Assembly (NCBI GenBank): GCA_027487865.1
Contig: JAIYCT010000003.1
Location: 248,001 to 312,000 of the forward strand
Direction of reading: 5' to 3'
Length of the DNA stretch: 64,000 nt
Source of the DNA: Microbacteriaceae bacterium
Lineage (GTDB): Bacteria; Actinomycetota; Actinomycetes; Actinomycetales; Microbacteriaceae
Below the pieces are notes generated by a model. That model was not told the DNA's origin and did not search any database. It saw only the letters and a program-made list of their open reading frames with translations. Below are positions 1 through 8,467 of this stretch, piece by piece (position 1 is the stretch's first letter; the number at the start of each line of letters is the position of its first letter). A program made the position numbers and the translations under genes.

Positions 1-183
1 ACCGAGGCGCCAGCAGCCGTAGAGACCGAATCGGCTGCCGCAGAGGTAGTCGAAGAGGCCCCAGCAGAGGCAGAGGCTCCAGCCGCAGAGGTTGAAGCAC
101 CTGCAGCAGAGGTAGTCGAAGAGGCCCCTGCAGCAGAGGCTGAGGCACCTGCCGCAGAGGCAGACGCAACCACCGCTGAATAA
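1..183 (+). CDS. rplQ: C-terminal tail of a truncated gene, probably ribosomal protein L17
   Basis: The first 183 bases are open in frame 1 and end at TAA just before truA. They encode only an Ala/Glu/Pro-rich acidic tail, with the unit AEVVEEAPA occurring twice 66 bases apart (bases about 40 and 106), followed by variants of AEAEAPAAE. The folded part of the protein lies outside the window. Identification as L17 is from context: rplQ directly precedes truA in actinobacteria, and L17 in Microbacteriaceae often carries such a low-complexity C-terminal extension. The tail itself could belong to another protein. An intrinsic-terminator-like hairpin follows within the start of truA. Confidence 0.6.
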   Translation, partial: TEAPAAVETESAAAEVVEEAPAEAEAPAAEVEAPAAEVVEEAPAAEAEAPAAEADATTAE

Positions 184-193
184 GGAATTGCAA

Positions 194-1057
194 ATGAGTG
201 AACCCGCTGGTCTTGCTAGCGGGTTTTCTCGTTTCCGGGTTGACTTCGCCTACGACGGCACTGACTTTAACGGTTGGGCAAAACAGCCAAGGCTTCGAAC
301 CGTCCAGGGCGATTTGCTAAAGGTGCTGGAGCAGATTTTCGGTCCAACCGAAAACGATTTTGGGATGCGTATCGCAGGTCGCACCGATGCCGGTGTCCAC
401 GCAGATCACCAGGTTTGCCACTTTGACCTCTCACCTGAGCAGAAAAAGCGCCTGGGAAGAACCCCGCTTAGCGCAAGAAGACTAAACAACCTGCTTCCAG
501 CGGACATTGCGATTCACAGCATCGCGCCTGCTGCCGATGGCTTTGATGCAAGATTCTCGGCGATTGGTCGCAGCTACAAGTATTTGATTACCGACGGAGC
601 TTGCAAGCCAAATCCAAAGCGCGCGAGATATGCCTTGAGCGTGAAAAAAGAGCTCGATGTCGATTTGATGCAGCAGGGCACCAAATTATTGTTAGGTCTT
701 CGGGATTTTGGGGCCTTTTGCAAACCTCGCGAGGGTGCAACCACTATTCGAGACCTGCGAACCCTGAGTGTCACAAGACTTCCGGATAACGCTATCGAAG
801 TCTTTTTGGAAGCGGATGCTTTCTGCCACAACATGGTCAGGGCCATCGTCGGATCCTTGATAGCAGTGGGGGAAAAGCGCCATAGCCTGGCTGATCTCAA
901 AGCCATGCAGGAGTCCAAGGTTCGAGGGGCAAAAGTCAAGGTAATCGCCCCTAGGGGGCTAACTTTGGACGCAATTTCTTACCCAAGCGATGAGAAATTG
1001 GGCGAACAGGCTCAGCGCGCCAGAAGAAGGCGCACTGCAGAGGAAATATCTGTTTGA
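194..1057 (+). CDS. truA: tRNA pseudouridine(38-40) synthase TruA
   Basis: Converts uridines 38-40 of the anticodon arm to pseudouridine. The product is about 287 residues, normal for the family. The N-terminal core FAYDGTDFNGWA and the catalytic-Asp loop RIAGRTDAGVHA are intact, and the C-terminal half carries FCHNMVRAIVGSL, typical of TruA. The ORF track starts at TTG 188, but ATG 194 has AAGGA (182-186) at good spacing, so I use 194; the next in-frame codons contain no other start before the conserved core. It follows rplQ as in other actinobacteria. Residues 3-12 are encoded by a terminator-like hairpin, so expression may depend on read-through. Confidence 0.95.
   Translation: MSEPAGLASGFSRFRVDFAYDGTDFNGWAKQPRLRTVQGDLLKVLEQIFGPTENDFGMRIAGRTDAGVHADHQVCHFDLSPEQKKRLGRTPLSARRLNNLLPADIAIHSIAPAADGFDARFSAIGRSYKYLITDGACKPNPKRARYALSVKKELDVDLMQQGTKLLLGLRDFGAFCKPREGATTIRDLRTLSVTRLPDNAIEVFLEADAFCHNMVRAIVGSLIAVGEKRHSLADLKAMQESKVRGAKVKVIAPRGLTLDAISYPSDEKLGEQAQRARRRRTAEEISV
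201..229 (+). terminator. Intrinsic-terminator-like hairpin inside the truA 5' end
   Basis: AACCCGCT (201-208) pairs perfectly with AGCGGGTT (218-225) across a 9-base loop and runs into TTTTCT. It begins right after the truA start codon region and 18 bases after the rplQ stop, so it looks like the terminator of the upstream ribosomal operon placed over truA codons 3-12. Function is inferred from structure only. Confidence 0.5.
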
Positions 1058-1083
1058 CCTAAGGCTAATTAGTCCCCTAGAAT
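1054..1083 (+). promoter_or_regulatory. Probable sigma-70-type promoter for rplM-rpsI
   Basis: TTGACC (1054-1059) and TAGAAT (1078-1083) are separated by 18 bases, close to the vegetative consensus. Transcription would start near 1090, giving an rplM leader of about 80 bases. The -35 box overlaps the truA stop codon. Confidence 0.55.
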
Positions 1084-1108
1084 TAGCCCTTGGTTCGGCT
1101 CTGCCGAA
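1063..1108 (+). other. Two hairpins between truA and rplM
   Basis: GGCTAATT (1063-1070) pairs with AATTAGCC (1081-1088) and overlaps the predicted -10 box. TTCGGC (1094-1099) pairs with GCCGAA (1103-1108) over a 3-base loop, right at the start of the predicted rplM transcript. The first has no U-tract. The second could be part of an autoregulatory ribosomal-protein leader; I do not recognise a named family. Confidence 0.35.
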
Positions 1109-1169
1109 AGGGTTTGAAACCGCGATACTGATGCGGAATCACACATAAGAAACTAAGAGGTAATTTAGC

Positions 1170-1613
1170 GTGCGTACTTATTCGCCAAAGGCCAGCGAGC
1201 TGTCCCACGAGTGGTTCATCATTGACGCCACAGACGTGGTTTTGGGTCGCCTAGCTTCTCACGCCGCAGTTTTGCTGCGCGGAAAGCACAAGCCAACCTT
1301 TGCTGCTCACATGGACAATGGTGACTTCGTCATCATCATCAACGCAGAGAAGGTTGCACTAACCGGTTCTAAGTTGGCCCAGAAGAAGGCTTACCGTCAC
1401 TCTGGTTACCCAGGTGGTCTAACCGCTACCACTTACTCTGAGCTTTTGGAGAAGAACCCAGAGCGCGCAGTTGAGAAGGCGATCCGCGGCATGTTGCCAA
1501 AGAACACCCTTGGCGACCAGCAGCTCTCCAAGCTAAAGGTTTATAAGGGCGCTGTCCACCCACACGTTGCACAGCAGCCAAAGCCATTCGTCATTGACCA
1601 GATTGCCCAGTAA
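1170..1613 (+). CDS. rplM: 50S ribosomal protein L13
   Basis: Large-subunit protein that binds 23S rRNA early in assembly. The product is 147 residues, full length, with the family signatures [16 protein letters not shown] near the N-terminus and [10 protein letters not shown] toward the C-terminus. It starts at GTG 1170, preceded by AAGAGG (1155-1160). It forms an operon with rpsI (the rpsI Shine-Dalgarno overlaps the rplM stop), the usual bacterial pairing. Codon use is strongly biased, as expected for a highly expressed gene. A promoter and two small hairpins lie upstream. Confidence 0.98.
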   Translation: MRTYSPKASELSHEWFIIDATDVVLGRLASHAAVLLRGKHKPTFAAHMDNGDFVIIINAEKVALTGSKLAQKKAYRHSGYPGGLTATTYSELLEKNPERAVEKAIRGMLPKNTLGDQQLSKLKVYKGAVHPHVAQQPKPFVIDQIAQ

Positions 1614-1623
1614 GGAATACCAA

Positions 1624-2118
1624 TTGGCTGAGAAGATCGTCGCAGAAGTTGCAGAAGAGGCAGTAGTAGAGACCTCTTACACCACCGAGAGTGCTCCTGA
1701 GAAGCCTGTGCGCTCTCGTGGCAACCTGACTCAGAATGGCGCTGGCACTGGCCGTCGCAAGGAGGCAGTTGCTCGCGTTCGCCTAATCCCAGGTACCGGC
1801 ACGATCACCGTAAACGGTCGCACCCTAGAGGACTACTTCCCAAACAAGCTGCACCAGCAGCTAATCACCGACCCATTCAAGGTGCTAGAGCTACAGGGCG
1901 CATACGACGTCATCTCTCGCATCGATGGTGGCGGTATTGCTGGTCAGGCTGGAGCCCTTCGTCTAGGCATCTCTCGTGCACTGAACGAGATTGACACCGA
2001 CAACAACCGCGCTGCTTTGAAGAAGGCTGGCTTCCTCCGCCGTGACTCTCGAATCATTGAGAGCAAGAAGGCCGGTTTGAAGAAGGCCCGCAAAGCTTCT
2101 CAGTTCTCAAAGCGCTAA
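1624..2118 (+). CDS. rpsI: 30S ribosomal protein S9
   Basis: Small-subunit protein whose basic C-terminal tail reaches the P-site tRNA. The product is about 164 residues. The core runs from [14 protein letters not shown] to the terminal basic [12 protein letters not shown]. The first 40 or so residues are an acidic, disordered extension ([15 protein letters not shown]), common in actinobacterial S9. The ORF track begins at 1567 inside rplM; the true start is TTG 1624, with AAGGA seven bases upstream overlapping the rplM TAA. It is cotranscribed with rplM. Confidence 0.97.
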   Translation: MAEKIVAEVAEEAVVETSYTTESAPEKPVRSRGNLTQNGAGTGRRKEAVARVRLIPGTGTITVNGRTLEDYFPNKLHQQLITDPFKVLELQGAYDVISRIDGGGIAGQAGALRLGISRALNEIDTDNNRAALKKAGFLRRDSRIIESKKAGLKKARKASQFSKR

Positions 2119-2121
2119 AGA

Positions 2122-2127
2122 TACGCT
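2122..2127 (+). promoter_or_regulatory. -10 box for a leaderless glmM transcript
   Basis: TACGCT lies 6 bases before the glmM ATG (2134), and there is no Shine-Dalgarno. The same TANNNT-N6-start layout recurs at eleven other unit heads in this window. Confidence 0.4.
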
Positions 2128-2133
2128 TCTGCC

Positions 2134-3477
2134 ATGGGCAGGCTATTTGGCACTGACGGTGTTCGCGGAACCGCGAACAAAGAAATCACGGCAGAATTCA
2201 CCCTACGTTTGGCGCAGGCTGCTGCCTTGGTTTTGGGTGCAGACGCCAGAAAGCGCGGCGATCGCCCAAGAGCCGTTATTGCCCACGACCCAAGAATTTC
2301 AAGTGACTTTATTTCAGCTGCCGTCGCAGCAGGACTAGCCTCATCCGGCGTTGACGTCTTTGACGCGGGAGTAGTTCCAACCCCGGCAGCGGCTTATCTA
2401 ACAGCAGACATTGGTGCCGATTTTGGTGTCATGATTTCGGCCAGTCACAACTCTGCACCGGACAACGGAATTAAGTTCTTTGCTCGCGGTGGTCACAAGT
2501 TGGCAGATGCCACCGAAGACAAAATTGCCGAAGCCATGGGTCAGGCCCTGACCCCAATCGGATCTGAAGTTGGTCGAGTGACCAGGTTCTCAGACGCCGA
2601 AGACCGCTACATCATTCACCTGCTTGGCACGCTACCGAATCGCCTTGACGGCTTGAAGATTGTGCTGGACTGCGCTCACGGTGCAGCGAGCGCTATATCT
2701 CCGCAGATTTTCTCCGATGCCGGAGCCAAGGTAATCGTTATCGGCGCCGATCCGGATGGTAACAACATCAACTCTGGATACGGCTCCACCCACCTCTCCG
2801 CGCTGCAGGCTGCAGTTATCAGCCACAAGGCTGACCTAGGTATCGCTCACGATGGTGATGCTGATCGCTGCCTAGCGGTTGACCACACCGGCGCAATTGT
2901 GGATGGCGATCACCTGATGACCATTTTGGCTTTGGCACTTCGCGAAACCGGAAGCCTCGCTAGAAACACCCTGGTCACCACGGTCATGTCTAACCTGGGC
3001 CTAAAGGTTGCAATGCGTGGCGCTGGAATCGATATCGTCGAGACCAATGTTGGCGATCGCTACGTTCTCGAGGCAATGCGCGAGGGCGGCTACTCACTAG
3101 GTGGCGAGCAGTCCGGGCACGTGATATTTGCGCAATACGCAACCACCGGCGATGGCGTGCTAACCGGATTGCACATCGCGGCCAAGGTTGCATCCTCTGG
3201 GCAATCCCTGCGTGAGCTAGCTGCAGTTATGCCTAATTTCCCACAGGTTTTGATCAATGTCCCAGGGGTAGACAAGACCAAGTTGAGCACCGACGAAGAG
3301 CTAAAGCAGTTGGTTGCAGCCGCAGAGGCTGAGCTTGGTGACAACGGACGAGTGCTACTTCGTGCATCTGGCACGGAGTCCTTGGTTCGCGTGATGGTGG
3401 AGGCTCAAGATCAGGGCACCGCGCAGAGCTGGGCCGAGAGAATCGCGCTTGCTGTTGAGCGCAGGCTCGGGCTTTAG
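2134..3477 (+). CDS. glmM: Phosphoglucosamine mutase GlmM
   Basis: Interconverts glucosamine-6-phosphate and glucosamine-1-phosphate for UDP-GlcNAc and peptidoglycan. The product is 447 residues. Visible motifs are [11 protein letters not shown] at the N-terminus, the active-site phosphoserine loop [14 protein letters not shown] near residue 100, the metal-binding DGDADRC, and the C-terminal phosphate-binding [11 protein letters not shown]. It works with glmS 1.3 kb downstream, which supplies its substrate. The next gene's GTG overlaps its stop by one base. The start has no Shine-Dalgarno but has a leaderless-type -10 box. Confidence 0.97.
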   Translation: MGRLFGTDGVRGTANKEITAEFTLRLAQAAALVLGADARKRGDRPRAVIAHDPRISSDFISAAVAAGLASSGVDVFDAGVVPTPAAAYLTADIGADFGVMISASHNSAPDNGIKFFARGGHKLADATEDKIAEAMGQALTPIGSEVGRVTRFSDAEDRYIIHLLGTLPNRLDGLKIVLDCAHGAASAISPQIFSDAGAKVIVIGADPDGNNINSGYGSTHLSALQAAVISHKADLGIAHDGDADRCLAVDHTGAIVDGDHLMTILALALRETGSLARNTLVTTVMSNLGLKVAMRGAGIDIVETNVGDRYVLEAMREGGYSLGGEQSGHVIFAQYATTGDGVLTGLHIAAKVASSGQSLRELAAVMPNFPQVLINVPGVDKTKLSTDEELKQLVAAAEAELGDNGRVLLRASGTESLVRVMVEAQDQGTAQSWAERIALAVERRLGL

Positions 3478-3785
3478 TGCGCACCCACCAGCTCCGTCGC
3501 TACAAAATTGCGGACGGCAAACTTCCTGAATTCGCCAGTTGGCTAAATAGCACCTTGATTCCAGTCCGGGAAGGTTTTGGCTTCCGAGTCGAATTTCAGT
3601 TAATTGATCGTGAGGCTAGCGAGTTTATTTGGTGCGTATCGCTTGATGGTGATGAAGAGAACTTCTTGAAAATCCAAGAGCAATACAACGAATCACCTCA
3701 GCGTGCTAAAGCGGTAGAAACCCTGCCAAAGTGCATCGATTCGATGCAGATTAGTTTTGTTGAAGCGCTATATCTTCCTAAGTAA
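3477..3785 (+). CDS. NIPSNAP-like small protein
   Basis: A 102-residue soluble protein with the layout of the NIPSNAP family (ferredoxin-like dimeric alpha/beta barrel): an N-terminal HQLRRYKIADGKLPEF strand-helix, a central FIWCVSLDG strand and a SP-containing helix start. Bacterial members have no firmly established function. It starts at GTG overlapping the last base of the glmM stop, so it is probably translationally coupled to glmM. Its 3' end overlaps the convergent coaA gene by 18 bases. Confidence 0.75.
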   Translation: MRTHQLRRYKIADGKLPEFASWLNSTLIPVREGFGFRVEFQLIDREASEFIWCVSLDGDEENFLKIQEQYNESPQRAKAVETLPKCIDSMQISFVEALYLPK

Positions 3786-4715
3786 TACCTGCTGGACGCG
3801 GTGTTCATCGCCCTTTTGCATCACTAACTTCGCGCGTGATCTAGTTGGCTCAATGTTCTCGCGCAAATTCGGGAGGTTAATGTCCTCCCAAAAACCCTTT
3901 GCTCGCTCGGTTGCCTCATCCAGGTTTAACTCTTTGGTTAGCTGGTGAAAGTAGGAGCGTGGGTTGGTAAAGGCGCTGGTCCAAAGCTGCAAAAAGCGCG
4001 ACAGGTACCACTTCTCAATGGTCTTAGGATTCGCATCGATGTAGATCGTGAAATCAAAGAAATCACTAAGCGCCAACTCCTGGCCGATTGCCGGTGGCTG
4101 CAAAACATTTAGACCCTCGAGAATCAAAACATCCGGTGTTCTTACCTCTTCAAACTCACCTTCGACAATGTCGTATGACAGGTGGGAGTAAACCGGCGCG
4201 GTTACGCTCTCGACTCCGGATTTCACATCGCTTACAAACTTTAGAAGACGCTTGCGGTCGTAGCTCTCCGGGAAACCTTTGCGATCCAAAATCCCTCGCC
4301 GTTCAAGCTCAGCATTTGGATATAGGAAGCCGTCGGTGGTTACCAGTTCAACGCTTGGGGTTCCCTCCCAGCGCGACATGAGCTCCTTTAGGAGCCTTGC
4401 GACTGTGGATTTACCAACCGCTACCGAACCTGCGATGCCAATAATGAAGGGAGTTTTAGCGGATCTCTCGCCCATAAAATCTGATGCTGCGGAGTGAAGT
4501 TTTTGTGTTTGGTTGGCGTGCAGTGAGAGCAGGTGGGAAACCGGTAGGTAAACCTCTTCCACTTCCTTCATGTCCAGAAAATCGCCGAGGCTCTTGAGGT
4601 TTGTAAGCTCTTTTTCGGTGAGCGGCAACTGAGTATTTTTGCCAAGTTCAGCCCAGTCTGCTCGCTCAATTGCGAGGTATGGAGAAAGCTCCCCAAGGAC
4701 CTGTGCTGCGCTCAT
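3768..4715 (-). CDS. coaA: Pantothenate kinase type I
   Basis: ATP-dependent phosphorylation of pantothenate, the first and usually feedback-controlled step of coenzyme A synthesis. The product is 315 residues, the type I (CoaA) size. The P-loop GSVAVGKS is at about residues 96-103, followed by the type I features TTDGFLYPN and FPESYDRKRL, and later VYSHLSYDIVEGE and LEGLNVL. It is transcribed divergently from glmS; only 30 bases separate the two starts. There is no clear Shine-Dalgarno. It overlaps the NIPSNAP-like gene tail to tail. Confidence 0.96.
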   Translation of the reverse strand: MSAAQVLGELSPYLAIERADWAELGKNTQLPLTEKELTNLKSLGDFLDMKEVEEVYLPVSHLLSLHANQTQKLHSAASDFMGERSAKTPFIIGIAGSVAVGKSTVARLLKELMSRWEGTPSVELVTTDGFLYPNAELERRGILDRKGFPESYDRKRLLKFVSDVKSGVESVTAPVYSHLSYDIVEGEFEEVRTPDVLILEGLNVLQPPAIGQELALSDFFDFTIYIDANPKTIEKWYLSRFLQLWTSAFTNPRSYFHQLTKELNLDEATERAKGFWEDINLPNLRENIEPTRSRAKLVMQKGDEHRVQQVLLRKI

Positions 4716-4732
4716 AATTGGCTATTCTGCCG

Positions 4733-4738
4733 TAGATT
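4733..4738 (+). promoter_or_regulatory. -10 box for a leaderless glmS transcript
   Basis: TAGATT lies 7 bases before ATG 4746 and there is no Shine-Dalgarno. This position also supports ATG 4746 over the upstream GTG. Confidence 0.4.
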
Positions 4739-4745
4739 AGTGGTC

Positions 4746-6596
4746 ATGTGTGGAATCGTCGGTTATGTAGGGCCGGGGTCAACACTCGATGTACTTCTTG
4801 GAGGCCTCAAGCGCCTTGAATATCGAGGCTATGACTCTGCTGGTATTTCTGTAATTGACCCAGATTTGGGTCTGCAGACGCGTAAGCGCGCTGGCAAGTT
4901 GCAGGTATTGGTTGACTACCTAAATGAGTCGCCGCTGGAAGATGCACACATCGGTATCGGCCACACTCGTTGGGCGACTCACGGGGCTCCTACCGATGGC
5001 AATGCCCACCCGCACCTTGGTGGCGATGGCCTAAAGCTTTCCCTTATTCACAACGGAATCATCGAAAACTTCTCCGAGCTAAAGGCTGAGCTTTTGGCCC
5101 AGGGTGTGAATTTTTCCTCTGAGACCGACTCTGAGGTAGCAGCTCACTTGGTGGCGCGCGCATATGACGAAACCAAGGATCTGAAAGCGGCATTTGTTTC
5201 GGTGGTAAACCGACTGCACGGCGCTTTCACACTGCTCTGCATCCACGAGGATTACCAGGACCTGATCCTTGCCGCTCGCAGAAACTCTCCGCTGGTTATT
5301 GGATTGGGCGATAACGAAAACTTCCTCGGTAGCGATGTCGCAGCTTTTGTTGAACACACCAAGCGCGCTGTCTCGGTAGGTCAGGACCAGATCGTTGAAC
5401 TCAGAAGCGACTCGGTAAAGATTTCGACTTTCCATGGTGAGAGCGTTGAGTTAGACGAATTCACTGTCGATTGGGATGCCACCAGCGCATCTAAGGGCGG
5501 TTGGCCATCGTTTATGGCCAAAGAGATTGCCGACCAACCGCAGGCGGTTGGCGACACCCTGATGGGGCGTTTGGATTCTGATGGCCGAGTAAAGCTCGAT
5601 GAATTTGCGGGGCTGGAAAAACTCTCCGAGGTAACTCGCATCATCATCACCGCCTGCGGCACCGCCGCCTATGCCGGTGAAGTGGCTAAGTACGCAATTG
5701 AGAAGTGGGCCAAGATTCCAGTGAGCGTTGAGCTAGCTCACGAATTCAGATACCGCGATCCAGTCATTGATGAAAACACTTTGATTTTGGCAATTAGCCA
5801 GTCCGGCGAAACCATGGACACTCTGATGGCAATTCGCTACGCCAAGGAGCAGGGTGCCAAAGTTCTAAGCATCTGCAACACCCAGGGTGCAACTCTCGCG
5901 CGTGAATCTGATGCAACCATCTACACCCACGCAGGTCCTGAGGTTGCCGTAGCATCCACCAAGGCCTTCACGGCGCAGATCACTGCTGGCTTGCTAGTTG
6001 CACTTTCACTTGGCTGGTTGCGAAAGGCGCTGCCGGAAGCACAACTTACAGACCTGGGCAAAGAACTTCTAAAACTTCCACGTCAGGTCAAGAACGTGCT
6101 CGAGTCACTAGATCGCATGCGCAACCTGGGTCGCGAGTACTCCCATGCCAAATCGGTGCTTTTCTTGGGCCGCAACGTTGGCTACCCAATTGCAATGGAG
6201 GGTGCGCTAAAGCTCAAGGAGCTGGCCTATATCCATGCCGAGGGTTTTGCAGCCGGAGAACTCAAGCACGGTCCAATTGCGCTTATCGAAGCTGGCCAGC
6301 CAGTGATTGTTGTGGTGCCATCGCCAAAGGGCGAAGACTCTCTGCACCCGAAGGTGATCTCGAATATCCAGGAGATTAAAGCTAGAGGCGCAAAGGTGAT
6401 TGCAATCGCCGAGGCTGGCGATCAGCTAGTCGCTCAGTTTGCCGATGAAGTGTTTAGCATCCCTGCCTCTCACCCGATGATGGCAGCTGTGCTCTCAGTG
6501 ATTCCTTTGCAGACCTTCGCGCTCGAACTTGCTTCAGCCAAGGGTCTGGATGTTGACCAGCCAAGAAACTTGGCAAAGAGCGTTACGGTCGAATAA
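4746..6596 (+). CDS. glmS: Glutamine-fructose-6-phosphate aminotransferase (isomerizing) GlmS
   Basis: Makes glucosamine-6-phosphate from fructose-6-phosphate and glutamine. The product is 616 residues. The N-terminal glutaminase domain begins MCGIVGYVG; the Cys must become residue 1 after Met removal, so ATG 4746 is the start and not GTG 4740. RGYDSAG and HTRWATHG are present. Two SIS sugar-isomerase domains follow (ISQSGETMDT; FLGRNVGYPIAMEGALKLKE), with the C-terminal KSVTVE tail. I see no glmS ribozyme: the start lies 30 bases from the divergent coaA. acpS follows immediately after the stop codon, so they are cotranscribed. Confidence 0.98.
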   Translation: MCGIVGYVGPGSTLDVLLGGLKRLEYRGYDSAGISVIDPDLGLQTRKRAGKLQVLVDYLNESPLEDAHIGIGHTRWATHGAPTDGNAHPHLGGDGLKLSLIHNGIIENFSELKAELLAQGVNFSSETDSEVAAHLVARAYDETKDLKAAFVSVVNRLHGAFTLLCIHEDYQDLILAARRNSPLVIGLGDNENFLGSDVAAFVEHTKRAVSVGQDQIVELRSDSVKISTFHGESVELDEFTVDWDATSASKGGWPSFMAKEIADQPQAVGDTLMGRLDSDGRVKLDEFAGLEKLSEVTRIIITACGTAAYAGEVAKYAIEKWAKIPVSVELAHEFRYRDPVIDENTLILAISQSGETMDTLMAIRYAKEQGAKVLSICNTQGATLARESDATIYTHAGPEVAVASTKAFTAQITAGLLVALSLGWLRKALPEAQLTDLGKELLKLPRQVKNVLESLDRMRNLGREYSHAKSVLFLGRNVGYPIAMEGALKLKELAYIHAEGFAAGELKHGPIALIEAGQPVIVVVPSPKGEDSLHPKVISNIQEIKARGAKVIAIAEAGDQLVAQFADEVFSIPASHPMMAAVLSVIPLQTFALELASAKGLDVDQPRNLAKSVTVE

Positions 6597-6950
6597 GTGA
6601 TCTACGGGGTCGGCACTGACCTTTGCTCAGTGGTGCGCATTGCCGATTCGTTGGCGCGGACTCCTAATCTCAAGGAGCGTCTGTTTCACCCAAACGAGTA
6701 TTCACTTGCCAATGCATCCCTGGCTGCCAGGTTTGCTGCCAAAGAGGCCCTTGCCAAAGCAATCGGTGACCCAAAACTTTTGAGCTGGTCTGAAATTGAG
6801 ATCGTGAAAGATGATTTGGGTAAACCAAGCATTCAACTGCATGGTCTTACTAAGCAGCGAGTGGAAACTCTAGGCATTACAGCCATCCAGCTTTCACTAA
6901 CGCATGAGCAAGAACTTGCGTCTGCCTTTGTTGTGTTGGAGGCTAACTAG
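6597..6950 (+). CDS. acpS: Holo-[acyl-carrier-protein] synthase
   Basis: Transfers 4'-phosphopantetheine from CoA to acyl carrier protein. The product is 117 residues, the usual AcpS size. The Mg-binding VGTDLCS is at the N-terminus, the ARFAAKEALAKAIG helix is in the centre, and the closing SLTHE motif is present. It starts at GTG directly after the glmS TAA and ends directly before the alr ATG, so glmS-acpS-alr are read as one unit. Its CoA substrate links it to coaA just upstream. Confidence 0.95.
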   Translation: MIYGVGTDLCSVVRIADSLARTPNLKERLFHPNEYSLANASLAARFAAKEALAKAIGDPKLLSWSEIEIVKDDLGKPSIQLHGLTKQRVETLGITAIQLSLTHEQELASAFVVLEAN

Positions 6951-8012
6951 ATGCGCGAAATTCAAGTCGACCTAGCCAAGATTCAGAACAACTATCGAAC
7001 GCTCAAGGCACTTGTTGCGCCCAGTGAGGTTATGGCTGTTGTAAAGGCCAACGGCTATGGTCACGGCATGCACGAGGTTGCGCAAGCTCTCGAAGACATC
7101 GCAGTCGATGCACTCGGGGTTGCTGACTTAGACGAGGCAATCGCGCTGCGCGCAGCAGGTATCAAGTCTCGCTTGATGTGCTGGATCCTCAGTGCTGACG
7201 ATGATTTTCAAATGGCTGCCGAGCAGAACATTGAGCTGGGAATATCGAACTTCGTAGTTTTGGAAGCGGCGCTTGCAGCCAATGTCAAAACCATCCACAT
7301 TAAGGTTGACACCGGTCTGGGGCGTGCTGGTTTTGCCAAGACTCAGTGGGCTGAGGTCTTTGAGAAACTCTCCGGCAAGACCATCGGCCTGTTCTCTCAC
7401 CTGGCCAACACCTCGGAGGAGGAAGACCTAGGGCAGGAGCAGCTGTTTTTGGAAGCGGAAACTCTGGCACTGGCTTCCGGAGTCAAGATATCGCAGCGTC
7501 ATTTGGCCGCAACCGCAGGAGCGCTTAGCTACCCGAGTATGAGATACGAAATGGTGCGCGCTGGCATTGGGATTTACGGTCTTAACCCATGGGAAGACCG
7601 CGAATACTCGCAGTATCAGCTGCAACCTGCAATGCGAGCTGTGTCTGAGGTGGTAAATCTAAAGCGAGTGCCGGCTGGGCAGGGCGTTTCCTACGGATAC
7701 CGTTATCGCACCGCTCAAGAAACCAATTTGGCGCTGGTGCCATTTGGCTATTCCGAAGGAATGCCAAGAATTGCAGTTGGAGCAAAGGTTCTAATTGCGG
7801 GCAAGCAGTTTGAGGTTTCAGGCAGGGTGGCGATGGATCAGTTCGTGGTCGATATTGGCGACCACGAGGTGCCCCTTGGCAGCGAGGTTGTCATCTTTGG
7901 AGATCCTGCGAAGGGTGAGCCATCGGCTGAAGACCTAGGTGCATCCGCCGGCACAATCAACTATGAGATTGTTACTCGGATTGGCGGAAGAGCAAAGAGG
8001 GTTTACCTCTAG
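6951..8012 (+). CDS. alr: Alanine racemase
   Basis: PLP-dependent racemase supplying D-alanine for peptidoglycan. The product is 353 residues. The PLP lysine is K32 in VVKANGYGHG, the second catalytic base is the Tyr of GVSYGYRYR, and the phosphate-binding region is RAGIGIYGLNP. The order acpS-alr-tsaE-tsaB is the usual actinobacterial arrangement. There is no gap to acpS and 2 bases to tsaE. Confidence 0.97.
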   Translation: MREIQVDLAKIQNNYRTLKALVAPSEVMAVVKANGYGHGMHEVAQALEDIAVDALGVADLDEAIALRAAGIKSRLMCWILSADDDFQMAAEQNIELGISNFVVLEAALAANVKTIHIKVDTGLGRAGFAKTQWAEVFEKLSGKTIGLFSHLANTSEEEDLGQEQLFLEAETLALASGVKISQRHLAATAGALSYPSMRYEMVRAGIGIYGLNPWEDREYSQYQLQPAMRAVSEVVNLKRVPAGQGVSYGYRYRTAQETNLALVPFGYSEGMPRIAVGAKVLIAGKQFEVSGRVAMDQFVVDIGDHEVPLGSEVVIFGDPAKGEPSAEDLGASAGTINYEIVTRIGGRAKRVYL

Positions 8013-8014
8013 GT

Positions 8015-8467
8015 ATGGAATTTAGAATCCAAGACCCAGATCACATGCACCTGCTTGGACTAGCAATAGCCAAAGCTCTTCGTGCCGGTGATTTGCTGTT
8101 GCTAAATGGCCCTTTGGGTGCTGGTAAAACAACCCTGACCCGAGGAATCGGGGAGGGCCTTGGGGCTCAAGGAACCGTGCAGTCGCCAACCTTTGTTTTG
8201 GCAAGAACTCACAGAACTGCGGTTGGACCAAAGCTGGTTCACGTTGATGCCTACCGCTTGAATTCAGCGGTTGAGCTGGATGATCTGGATATCGATTTTG
8301 CTAATTCAATTGTTGTGGTCGAATGGGCTAGGGACTACGTCGATGGCATTGCTGACCACTTTTTGCAGGTCGACATAAATCGTGAGTCCGAGGATGAATC
8401 TCGCCTGGTGAACATTTCCGGAGTGGGCAAGCGTTGGGAAGGGGTGGAAATTGCTATTAGCAATTGA
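8015..8467 (+). CDS. tsaE: tRNA t6A biosynthesis ATPase TsaE
   Basis: ATPase subunit that drives the TsaB-TsaD complex making threonylcarbamoyl-adenosine at tRNA position 37. The product is 150 residues. The P-loop LNGPLGAGKTTLTRGIG is followed by the family signature SPTFVL and a Walker-B-like IVVVEWARDY. The gene sits two bases after alr and overlaps tsaB by 17 bases, so all three t6A genes (tsaE, tsaB, tsaD) are encoded together here. Confidence 0.95.
   Translation: MEFRIQDPDHMHLLGLAIAKALRAGDLLLLNGPLGAGKTTLTRGIGEGLGAQGTVQSPTFVLARTHRTAVGPKLVHVDAYRLNSAVELDDLDIDFANSIVVVEWARDYVDGIADHFLQVDINRESEDESRLVNISGVGKRWEGVEIAISN

Noticed and set aside
574-939. 121-residue minus-strand ORF inside truA
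   Set aside because: Antisense to an intact conserved gene, with no family features; a shadow frame.
4716-4745. Possible glmS ribozyme upstream of glmS
   Set aside because: Only 30 bases separate coaA and glmS, too little for the ribozyme, and no matching sequence is present.
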